Shown here: piece by piece, positions 34,465 to 41,607 of the stretch
Layout of the letters: every line of letters starts with the position of its first letter
Numbering within the stretch: position 1 is the stretch's first letter
Assembly (NCBI GenBank): GCA_965247225.1
Contig: CBDFGT010000005.1
Location: 1 to 45,719, forward strand
Reading direction: 5' to 3'
Length of the DNA: 45,719 nucleotides
Source of the DNA: CBDFGT01 sp965247225
GTDB lineage: Bacteria > Pseudomonadota > Alphaproteobacteria > Rhizobiales > Rhizobiaceae
The notes under the pieces: model-generated
Databases searched by the model: none
What the model was told of the DNA's origin: nothing
The model's input: only the letters and a program-made list of their open reading frames with translations
Position numbers and translations under genes: made by a program

Positions 34465-35467
34465 TGTTTTCCATTTCCTTCGTCAGACTGTCGTCCATTA
34501 TCATGCGCGGATCCGGCCCGTTCAGGCCAGCGCCCTTGTCTTGCGCCTGTTTTGCAAGCCCCAAAAAATGCGATGTCGGCCCGGCTCTTGCCCAGCCGTT
34601 TTCCACCATCCAGGAGGCAATATCGCGCCCGCCTACGCTAGAGCGTGTCGTCAATGAGAGATTGGGCGTGGCGCGAGACGGATTTTGTTGCTGAACAGGC
34701 GAAAAGCGCAAGTGATACCCAACGTATCACGAGCATTTTCAACGCATTCAGCGGCAAAATCCGCCGCGTCCGAAGGATTTGGTGAAAATGATCCATTTTG
34801 GCGTCGAAAAATCTTGAAAGGGGTGAGCCCTTCCTGCGATTTTGCTCCTGAAACTGGACCATTTTCTCTCAAACCACGCTCCAACCTATAATTGACGACA
34901 CGCTCTACATACGGCTTTCATTGTTTCAGTCAAGACGGGATCACGTACGCAACGGACCAGCCTGTTGCGCAAATAGCCGCGCAGCGCCGTTCTGGCTGCC
35001 ATGCCGCAAGGCCATTGTGATCCGTTTGCATCGTGACATATCTCGCCGGGTGCCAGCGGAACAATTCCGGCAAGGGCCATTGTCTGCTTGCCCAGCACCA
35101 GCGTTCCTCCATCCGGCACCAAAACAGACCGCGCCGCGATCACAGTGCCTGCAGGCTCGGCGACCCTGACCGGTGGTGGCGTCAGCGGCGCGCGTGGCGC
35201 AATCCGTTCCGGACTGGCCGCATCGCGCATATCCGGCGGCGCAAAGATCTTTGGCTGGATCTGGCGCACCGGCGCTGAAACCGCATCCTTCTGTGGCGCG
35301 AAACCGGCGGGCGGACCGGTAATCTGTGTACCGTGTTTGTCCGGCAGTTGATCCGGGTTCTCCATCTGTTTCAGAGAAGCAAACCGTGCCTTGCCGAACG
35401 ACAGGGCAACGCACACCACGATCAGGGCGGCTACCACAACGGCAAAACCTGACAGGTGTGGTTTCAA
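34439..35467 (-). pseudogene. Membrane-anchored nuclease-like (SNase fold) gene split by a MITE
   Basis: The N-terminal part (35467-34908) has one membrane segment (LSGFAVVVAALIVVCVALSF), a Pro-rich linker and an OB-fold region (MALAGIVPLAPGEIC, WPCGMAARTALRGYLRNRL, VRCVRDPVLTETMKAV). It stops at a TAG (34888-34886) inside the MITE end. The C-terminal part resumes at 34638 with VGGRDIASWMVENGWARAG and ends at 34439. Taking out the element with one TA joins KAVCSVGGRDIASW in frame. The start is put at a TTG (35467) after AGGA; ATG 35512 would overlap the upstream gene. The Asp of the SNase LAGID motif is Val here, so the ancestor was probably not an active nuclease. Confidence 0.85.
34641..34905. 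mobile_element. 265-bp MITE with TA target duplication
   Basis: GAGCGTGTCGTCAAT (34641-34655) is the exact inverse of ATTGACGACACGCTC (34891-34905). The similarity continues imperfectly for about 38 bases on each side (TTGG, GCGTGG and GAGA words). TA stands on both outer sides (34639-34640 and 34906-34907), possibly CTA, as in IS630/Tc1-like or some IS5-group insertions. There is no transposase; the open frame inside (34651-34884) has no family features. An internal hairpin GTGATA/TATCAC lies near 34713-34731. It is non-autonomous and would need a transposase elsewhere. Confidence 0.92.
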
Positions 35468-35478
35468 GGAAAGAAGTC

Positions 35479-36144
35479 CTATTGGCTGGCCCAGATAATG
35501 CGGGCAATCCATTCGATATCACCCATCTCGAAACTGCGATTGCTGTGTTCGGGGTTGAGCGACAGCAGCTCGATGGCGCGTGGCGTCTGGCGCAGCAGCA
35601 CCTTTGCCATCACTTCTCCCTCGCGGGTTTTGACCACCACACGGTCGCCCCGCCGCACCTGTGCGCTTGGCTCCACAATCAATACATCGCCATCCCGGTA
35701 CAGGGGCAACATGCTGTCGCCCTGTACTTCCAGTGCATAGACACCGCTCTTGCGATCCGGCGCAACCGGAAACTCCACCTCGTCCCAGCCCTGTCCGGCA
35801 GGAAAGCCGCCATCATCAAAAAAACCGCCGGCACCGGCCTGGGCAAAACCCAAAAGCGGAATAGCGGAAGATTGCGGCGGAAAGACCCCTTCCGGCAGGG
35901 CTGCTGCCTGGGGATGATCGTTCAGAAAGCCGGTAAACTGCTCAATGGAGGCACCCGTTGCTTCCAGAACCTTGGCAATGGATTCTGTGGAGGGCCAGCG
36001 CAGGCGACCATCCGCGCCCAGGCGTTTGGACTTGTTGAAAGATGTAGGGTCCAGACCCGCACGCCGTGCAAGCCCGGAAGGGGAAAGATTGTAGCGCCCG
36101 GCCAGCGCATCAATGGCCTTCCAAATTCCGTCATGTGAAAACAT
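35479..36144 (-). CDS. S24/LexA-like repressor with helix-turn-helix
   Basis: A 221-residue transcription regulator. N-terminal HTH region: YNLSPSGLARRAGLDPTSFN and WPSTESIAKVLEATG. The C-terminal S24 domain has the nucleophile Ser in QGDSMLPLYRDGDVLIVE and the Lys in EVMAKVLLRQ. A hinge (AIPLLGFAQAGAGGFFDDG) carries AG as part of the usual cleavage region. This is the chromosomal, stand-alone C2-repressor type common in Rhizobiales, not part of a visible prophage. GGAG stands eight bases upstream. Two palindromes in its promoter suggest autoregulation. Confidence 0.88.
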   Translation of the reverse strand: MFSHDGIWKAIDALAGRYNLSPSGLARRAGLDPTSFNKSKRLGADGRLRWPSTESIAKVLEATGASIEQFTGFLNDHPQAAALPEGVFPPQSSAIPLLGFAQAGAGGFFDDGGFPAGQGWDEVEFPVAPDRKSGVYALEVQGDSMLPLYRDGDVLIVEPSAQVRRGDRVVVKTREGEVMAKVLLRQTPRAIELLSLNPEHSNRSFEMGDIEWIARIIWASQ

Positions 36145-36165
36145 GCTCTGGCTCCAGATTTTTCA

Positions 36166-36206
36166 TCAATACTGTATTGAGGGTAAAAGGTTGCAAAACC
36201 TTACCC
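36166..36206 (-). promoter_or_regulatory. Palindromic operators in the S24 repressor promoter
   Basis: TCAATACTGTATTGA (36166-36180) is a 15-bp palindrome about one centre base. Next to it GGGTAAAAGG / CCTTACCC (36181-36206) forms a second dyad: AAGGTT, loop GCAA, AACCTT inside GGGT and ACCC. On the minus strand TTGCAA, 17 bases, AGTATT can act as -35 and -10, overlapping both dyads 22-60 bases before the start. Confidence 0.6.
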
Positions 36207-36277
36207 AATCGTATGTCAACAGTAAAGACATTCAGGAATAAAATCCTGATATTTTGCCGGAATACGCAGCGATGCCA

Positions 36278-36928
36278 TCAGGCCAGGGCTGGTGAGCCAA
36301 GCCGTGAAAGCTGGATAACCGCCTGTGTGCGGCTGTCGACATCCAGTTTCAGGAGAACGGCCGAGACATGCGCCTTGATGGTGGCTTCTGATACACCCAG
36401 CTCATAGGCAATCTGCTTGTTCAAAAGCCCTTCGGCCAGCATTCCCAGAACCCGTGTCTGCTGTGGTGTCAGGCTTTGCAGCCTGTGGATCAGCTTTGCC
36501 ACATCCGGATCATTTTCATGCCCGCCGTCCATATTGGCAGGGCGTGCCAGGTCACCGTTCAGAACGGTTTTTATGGCATCGCGAATATCGTCAATACCCG
36601 AGGATTTGGAAATAAAGCCGGATGCACCCAGATCCATGGCCCGGCGCACAGTGCTGGAATCGTCGCTTGCCGATACGATGACCATAGGCAGGTTTATGAA
36701 TTCCGCACGCAGCGCCACAAGCCCGGATAATCCGTTCATGCCCGGCATGGACAGATCCAGAAGCAGGATATCTGCATCGGGATGGGCCTTGGCCGCAGCC
36801 CTGGCACTGTCAAAATTTTCGGCTTCCACAATGCTGATATGGCTATCCAGTCCCGAAACGGCCTGCCGCAAGGCACCGCGAAAAAGCGGATGGTCATCCG
36901 CAATCAATATCGTCACATGCTGAATCAT
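36278..36928 (-). CDS. NarL/LuxR-family response regulator
   Basis: Two-domain response regulator, 216 residues. The start at 36928 (MIQHVTILIADDHPLFRGAL) has GGGAGG six bases upstream. Receiver: DDHP acidic pair, phospho-acceptor Asp in ILLLDLSMPG, switch Thr/Ser and Lys in GFISKSSG. The C-terminal LuxR HTH reads LTPQQTRVLGMLAEGLLNKQ and VSEATIKAHVSAVLLKL. No sensor kinase is adjacent, so its signal is unknown. Confidence 0.92.
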   Translation of the reverse strand: MIQHVTILIADDHPLFRGALRQAVSGLDSHISIVEAENFDSARAAAKAHPDADILLLDLSMPGMNGLSGLVALRAEFINLPMVIVSASDDSSTVRRAMDLGASGFISKSSGIDDIRDAIKTVLNGDLARPANMDGGHENDPDVAKLIHRLQSLTPQQTRVLGMLAEGLLNKQIAYELGVSEATIKAHVSAVLLKLDVDSRTQAVIQLSRLGSPALA

Positions 36929-37012
36929 GAAGCTCCCTCCCAAGAGCCGGCCAGCACGAGAACAAGCTTCAGATAACCCTGCTTCTGGACTGGACACAAA
37001 CACTATAGCGCA

Positions 37013-37438
37013 TCAGGTCTTCTGCGGAAAGGCCTTATGATCCTGTGATTTTTCAAGCTCCTGCAGGGTTCCCATAAAGCGCTTGAGCACATTTTCCATG
37101 AAGCGCATGCTTCGGTCCAGTTCTTCGTCCGTTGGCAGTCTGGCAATGGGGGCTTGTTGTGCGGCCTTCTCCAGGGCTGCCACCCGGTCAGACAGAAGGG
37201 TGATTTCCTGCTCGAATGCGGCCCGTTCATCGGCGGCCATCCGGCAGACAAGCCGGGCGTTGTCCATGGCGCAGAGCGTTACCGCGCCTGTCCTGGTATC
37301 AAGCCGCACAATTCCGCCCTCTGTCTTTTCCATTGTGTAACGGCTGTCTGCGATGGCGTCTTCGGCAAAGCCGGGTGCAGGCACCAGTGTTGCCATCAGT
37401 CCGGCGACCGGCAGCAAAGACCTGAAAAAGGGGTTCAT
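37013..37438 (-). CDS. Exported coiled-coil protein of unknown function
   Basis: The start at 37438 (MNPFFRSLLPVAGLMATLVP) has GGAGG nine bases upstream and gives a signal peptide with likely cleavage after GFA near residue 25. A small domain follows (YTMEKTEGGIVRLDTRTGAV and TLCAMDNARLVCRMAADER, with two Cys), then a coiled coil (FEQEITLLSDRVAALEKAAQ). 141 residues. It resembles small periplasmic proteins seen widely in Rhizobiales, without a known role. Confidence 0.75.
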   Translation of the reverse strand: MNPFFRSLLPVAGLMATLVPAPGFAEDAIADSRYTMEKTEGGIVRLDTRTGAVTLCAMDNARLVCRMAADERAAFEQEITLLSDRVAALEKAAQQAPIARLPTDEELDRSMRFMENVLKRFMGTLQELEKSQDHKAFPQKT

Positions 37439-37548
37439 AACCTGTCTCCTCCCGAAAGCGATGGACTGGACATTCGCTCTCTTGCCAATCCGCATACCAC
37501 ATGTCTTATACATCAAACATGTCAAATTGACGGAAGGTATCCGCGTCC

Positions 37549-37893
37549 ATGGTGTCCACACTTTACAAGATTCTGCCGCAGGGGCTGTGGGACGGGTTCC
37601 TGGAAAATGGTATTTTCGATGGCTCGCCTTTCGATCTGGCCGATGGCTTTATCCATTTTTCCACGCACGAACAGGCAAAAGAGACCGCAAGACTTCATTT
37701 CGCCGGTCAGGACAATCTGATGCTGGTGGCGGTCACTGCTGCGGGCCTTGGCGATCGGCTGGTGTTTGAACCATCGCGCAATGGCGCACTGTTTCCCCAT
37801 CTTTACGCCCGGCTGCCCATATCATCCGTGCTCTGGGCCGAGCCATTGCTGTTGGGGCCAGACGGGGTTCATATCTTTCCGGAAAGGTTTTGA
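37549..37893 (+). CDS. DUF952 family protein
   Basis: A 114-residue protein with the DUF952 pattern: LYKILPQGLWDGFLENGIFD, SPFDLADGFIHFSTHEQAKE, RLVFEPSRNGALFPHLYARL and VLWAEPLLLGPDG. The domain is annotated as small and of unknown function. Its stop overlaps the region three bases before pyrD, a neighbour it often has in Rhizobiales, so they are probably one operon. Confidence 0.9.
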   Translation: MVSTLYKILPQGLWDGFLENGIFDGSPFDLADGFIHFSTHEQAKETARLHFAGQDNLMLVAVTAAGLGDRLVFEPSRNGALFPHLYARLPISSVLWAEPLLLGPDGVHIFPERF

Positions 37894-37895
37894 TC

Positions 37896-38981
37896 ATGGC
37901 GCTGTTTGATCACATGAGCCGCAAGGCCCTGTTTCTTCTTGATCCTGAAACCGCTCACACGCTGTCAGTCAAGGCGCTGAAAACCGGTCTTGTGCCGTCC
38001 TGCCCAGTCAGGGACGATCCGCGCCTGCGCACAACACTGGCGGGCCTCGATTTTGCAAACCCGCTGGGCATGGCCGCAGGCTATGACAAGAATGCCGAAG
38101 TGCCGGAAGCGCTGTTGCGTCTCGGTTTCGGCTTTGTCGAAATCGGAACTGTTACACCCAAGGCCCAGCCCGGCAATCCGAAACCGCGCATTTTCCGCCT
38201 GCCTGCGGATGAGGCGGTGATCAACCGCTTTGGTTTCAACAGCCAGGGGCATGCAGCCTCCCTGGCGCGGCTGAAACGCTGTGCACGAGACGCCATGATC
38301 GGCGTCAATATCGGTGCCAACAAGGACAGTGCCGACCGCATTGCCGATTATGTTTCCGGTATCGCCGCCTTTGCAGGCGTTGCCCGTTATTTCACCGCCA
38401 ATATTTCCTCGCCCAATACGCCGGGCCTGCGCGATCTGCAGGCCCGCGACAGTCTCAACGCGCTGCTGACCGCCATTCTGGCAGAGCGTGATCGTCAGGC
38501 GGGGCGTCTGGAAAAACCGGTTCCTGTCTTCCTGAAAATCGCCCCGGACCTGACCGACGAGGGCCTTGATGATATCGCCGCCGAAGTTTTGAGCCATAAG
38601 CTGGATGGTGTCATTGTTTCCAATACCACGCTGTCGCGCGACGGCTTGACCGATCAGGTTCAGGCGCGTGAAACGGGCGGCATGTCCGGCAAACCGCTGT
38701 TTGAGCGTTCAACCATTGTTCTGGCAAAGATGCGCCGCAAGCTCGGCCCCGATATGCCGCTCATCGGTGTCGGCGGTGTCAGCTCGGCTGAAACAGCCTT
38801 TGAAAAAATCCGCGCCGGGGCCGATCTGGTGCAGCTTTATTCCTGCATGGTCTATGAGGGGCCGGGGTTACCCGCCCGTATTGTCAGCGGCCTGTCGCAG
38901 ATCTGTGACCGCGAAAAGCTCGCGCATCTGCGTGATGCCCGCGATACACGGGTCGATCACTGGGCCGATAAAAACGTCTGA
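37896..38981 (+). CDS. pyrD: Dihydroorotate dehydrogenase, class 2 (quinone)
   Basis: FMN enzyme of the membrane face that oxidises dihydroorotate to orotate with quinone in pyrimidine synthesis. The ATG at 37896 gives MALFDHMSRKALFLLDPETA, the hydrophobic N-terminal helix region of class 2. Motifs: NPLGMAAGYDKNAEVPEALL, GFGFVEIGTVTPKAQPGNPK, FTANISSPNTPGLRDLQ with the catalytic Ser, VPVFLKIAPDLTDEGLDDI, NTTLSRDG and LIGVGGVSSAETAFEKIRAG. 361 residues. Confidence 0.95.
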   Translation: MALFDHMSRKALFLLDPETAHTLSVKALKTGLVPSCPVRDDPRLRTTLAGLDFANPLGMAAGYDKNAEVPEALLRLGFGFVEIGTVTPKAQPGNPKPRIFRLPADEAVINRFGFNSQGHAASLARLKRCARDAMIGVNIGANKDSADRIADYVSGIAAFAGVARYFTANISSPNTPGLRDLQARDSLNALLTAILAERDRQAGRLEKPVPVFLKIAPDLTDEGLDDIAAEVLSHKLDGVIVSNTTLSRDGLTDQVQARETGGMSGKPLFERSTIVLAKMRRKLGPDMPLIGVGGVSSAETAFEKIRAGADLVQLYSCMVYEGPGLPARIVSGLSQICDREKLAHLRDARDTRVDHWADKNV

Positions 38982-38985
38982 CGGG

Positions 38986-39486
38986 TCAGTTGGACAGGAT
39001 CATCGACCAATAGGGCTTGTTGCCACTGGCCGGATTGCGCACAACAGCCACGCCCAGACCTTGATAATCACCCAGCATATTTTCCAGATGGTGCTTGGAA
39101 GTGATCCAGGCGGTAACGGCACGTTCCACACTGTCCTGACCGGCGGCAATATTTTCAGCAGCAGGCAGGCCGACATTCTGGCCCTTCATGCGGGCAAGAA
39201 AATTGGCACCCGGACCGATATTGTGGTTCATCTCGTTAGCACCCGCCATGCGGTTTGCCTGATCAAGGGCCGCTGAAACCGCAACCGGATCGGTGGCAAG
39301 CGCAGACAGTCCGTGTTTTGCCCTCAGCGCATTGACCAGCGGCAAGGCACCTTGTGTCTGGTCAGATCCCTTGCCTGTATACACAGGAATGGGCTTTGTG
39401 CCGCAGGCAGCAAGTGAAACGGTCAAAAACCCGAGCGACGCGAGAAGAAAGGTGCGCCGGTCTGGCGGGCAGATGGATATGGGCAT
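38986..39486 (-). CDS. CAP/SCP domain lipoprotein
   Basis: 166 residues with a lipoprotein signal (RRTFLLASLGFLTVSLAACG; lipobox LAAC). The CAP domain reads LVNALRAKHGLSALATDPVA, MNHNIG, AENIAAGQDSVERAVTAWIT and HLENMLGDYQGLGVAVV, with His residues at the family's conserved cleft positions. Substrate and role are unknown. It starts three bases after the upstream small membrane gene, so the two form an operon. Confidence 0.9.
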   Translation of the reverse strand: MPISICPPDRRTFLLASLGFLTVSLAACGTKPIPVYTGKGSDQTQGALPLVNALRAKHGLSALATDPVAVSAALDQANRMAGANEMNHNIGPGANFLARMKGQNVGLPAAENIAAGQDSVERAVTAWITSKHHLENMLGDYQGLGVAVVRNPASGNKPYWSMILSN

Positions 39487-39489
39487 GAA

Positions 39490-39756
39490 TCAACGCCTGT
39501 ATTGCAATATGCGGATCAATATGAAGACGGGGACAACAACGGCTGCACCCAGAACCAGATAGTCGCCAAACTGGCCAAGGGCTGCAAAGCCGGTGTTCCA
39601 GAGGTCGATCAGCAAACGGCGGATCGAATAGAGAATATCGATCGGATACCAGCCGAACACTTTCATGATAAAGCCGACGACAACGGAAACGACTATCAGC
39701 TTGATGAGAATGCGAACTGGCGTATCGCCCAGAAATCTGTTTATTCCATCGGACAT
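39490..39756 (-). CDS. Small two-span membrane protein (DUF6460-like)
   Basis: An 88-residue membrane protein: MSDGINRFLGDTPVRILIKL, first span IVVSVVVGFIMKVF, then GWYPIDILYSIRRLLIDLW and second span YLVLGAAVVVPVFILIRIL. AGGAG stands eight bases upstream of 39756. The pattern is that of a small conserved Rhizobiales protein that I place with DUF6460 from memory; its role is unknown. Confidence 0.8.
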   Translation of the reverse strand: MSDGINRFLGDTPVRILIKLIVVSVVVGFIMKVFGWYPIDILYSIRRLLIDLWNTGFAALGQFGDYLVLGAAVVVPVFILIRILQYRR

Positions 39757-39893
39757 GGCGATTCTCCTGTTAACATTCAGATAGCTCCCGGAACGCTGCG
39801 CTGCAAGAGAGGTAAGCTCGTGAACACGCAACCAGAAAAGCCTTTCAAGCGCAATACAGAAGGGTTGAAGCAGCATTGTGACAGGAACCGCGC

Positions 39894-40838
39894 ATGAGCA
39901 GGCTGGATCTGACCTCGGGAGACATGCTGGCAGACAGGCGTGCAGATTATGCCCGCATGATGATGGAAGGTGGAGATGCAGCCGGGGCTGCCGATCTGAT
40001 GCAGCAGGCGCTGGAGCTTGCGCCCGGTTGGGCCGCAGGCTGGTTCCGGCTGGCAGACATGGCGGAAAAATCCGGGAACACGGCGCTGGCAATTCATGCC
40101 TGCCAGAAGGTTCTGGAGCTTGCACCGGAGGATGTTTTCGGTGCAGGCCTGAAACTGGCCCTTTTGCAAGAAACACAAGGGCCAGACAGACCACCCAGCC
40201 GCTATGTTGAACAATTGTTTGATGATTATGCCGACAGGTTTGAAACGGCGCTGGTGGAAAAACTGGAATATGTTGTGCCGCAACGTCTGGCAGCTCTCAT
40301 CCGCAAGGCTGCACCCTCGTTCTACAAGATAGCTGTTGATATAGGCTGCGGCACCGGCCTTCTGGCACCCCATATTCGTGATCTTTGTGGCGTGCTGGAA
40401 GGCTGCGATCTGTCGGCCAACATGCTGGCCAGAGCCCGCGAAAAGCACCTCTATGACCATCTGTTCCAGTCCGATCTGTCGCTGGCACCAGATCAGTCGG
40501 GCCTGTTTGGCGATGGCCCGGAAAAGGCCGGTCATCGTGCGGATCTCATCACTGCTGCCGATGTGCTGATGTATCTGGGCAGTCTGGAGGCAGCCTTTGT
40601 CAATGTGCAGCATCTGCTGGCGCCGAAAGGCGTTTTTGCTTTCTCTGTGGAAGATGCCGGAACAAAAGACGGCTTTCATCTTGCCCCGTCGCAGCGTTAT
40701 GCGCATTCGCAGCAGCATGTCCGCACGCTCTGCGATGCGCACGGCTTTGAAATCCGTGCCATCGAGCGTCTGGTGATCCGCATGGATGCAGGCCGACCCG
40801 TCAATGGCATTTTGTTCCTGGCCCAAAATAGGGCTTGA
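39894..40838 (+). CDS. TPR-containing SAM-dependent methyltransferase
   Basis: 314 residues. The N-terminus has two TPR-like repeats (AAGAADLMQQALELAPGWAA and NTALAIHACQKVLELAPEDV). A class I methyltransferase fold follows: motif I AVDIGCGTGLLAPHI, acidic motif II EGCDLSANMLARAREK, motif IV ADLITAADVLMYLGSLEAA and motif VI region APKGVFAFSVEDAG. AGGA stands eight bases upstream. The substrate is not recognisable. The fusion type is common in alphaproteobacteria. Confidence 0.88.
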   Translation: MSRLDLTSGDMLADRRADYARMMMEGGDAAGAADLMQQALELAPGWAAGWFRLADMAEKSGNTALAIHACQKVLELAPEDVFGAGLKLALLQETQGPDRPPSRYVEQLFDDYADRFETALVEKLEYVVPQRLAALIRKAAPSFYKIAVDIGCGTGLLAPHIRDLCGVLEGCDLSANMLARAREKHLYDHLFQSDLSLAPDQSGLFGDGPEKAGHRADLITAADVLMYLGSLEAAFVNVQHLLAPKGVFAFSVEDAGTKDGFHLAPSQRYAHSQQHVRTLCDAHGFEIRAIERLVIRMDAGRPVNGILFLAQNRA

Positions 40839-40903
40839 GCAAGTATGGTCCTTGCCCTTAGCATGACCCGCTCACCCGGCACTTTGAAACAGAAAGACCT
40901 GCG

Positions 40904-41530
40904 ATGAAAGACAAGCTCGGTTTCTGGGCAACATCCCCAACCCGCCATTCCCTGTTTGAAGATGTTCAGGGCGTTTTTGCAGGTGCGATGATGGCGGCAC
41001 TGGGCGTGGCCTTTCTGGGCACGGCAGGGCTGTTGACCGGCGGCACGGCAGGCATTGCGCTGTTGCTCCATTATGCCACAGGCTACAGCATCGGCGTGAT
41101 TTTCTTTCTGATCAACCTGCCATTCTATTACCTCTCCTATAGGCAACTGGGAAAGACCTTCACCATCAAATCCTTTGTGGCCGTCGCCATGTTTTCCACC
41201 ATTGTCGAGGTGCAGAAACATGTGTTCAGGCTGGAGGATATCGATCCGGTCTGGGCAGCCGTCATGGGCGGCCTTCTCATAGGCATGGGGCTTCTGGCCA
41301 TGTTCCGCCATCGTGCCAGCCTTGGCGGGGTCAGCGTTCTGGCCATCTATGCCCAGGAAAAATTCGGGCTTCGGGCCGGATTTGTGCAACTGGCCATCGA
41401 TTGTGTGATCATGGCCGTGTCTTTTGCCATAGCCAGCCCGTGGATTGTGTTTTGCTCTGTCATCGGTGCGGTCACGATGAACCTGTTCATAGCCATCAAC
41501 CACCGCAAGGATCGCTACATCGCGATGTGA
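40904..41530 (+). CDS. YitT family membrane protein
   Basis: A 208-residue protein with five or six membrane helices and the YitT motif GTAGLLTGGTAGIALLLHYA, then FFLINLPFYYLSYRQLGKTF and RHRASLGGVSVLAIYAQEKF. There is no C-terminal DUF2179 domain, so it is the short form. Transport of a small molecule is presumed for the family; the substrate is unknown. Confidence 0.88.
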   Translation: MKDKLGFWATSPTRHSLFEDVQGVFAGAMMAALGVAFLGTAGLLTGGTAGIALLLHYATGYSIGVIFFLINLPFYYLSYRQLGKTFTIKSFVAVAMFSTIVEVQKHVFRLEDIDPVWAAVMGGLLIGMGLLAMFRHRASLGGVSVLAIYAQEKFGLRAGFVQLAIDCVIMAVSFAIASPWIVFCSVIGAVTMNLFIAINHRKDRYIAM

Positions 41531-41607
41531 GAGGAAAAGCACCCATTAGAGACATCATGCTCTAAAAGCCCGCTGGCAAGTCCGGAAAAATGCGCTAGCT
41601 TGCAACC

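Noticed and set aside
34651..34884. Small gene inside the MITE
   Set aside because: The 77-codon frame has no family features and lies between terminal repeats; it is probably chance.
34639..36206. Prophage remnant around the S24 repressor
   Set aside because: No integrase, structural gene or attachment site is visible; neighbours are ordinary chromosomal genes.
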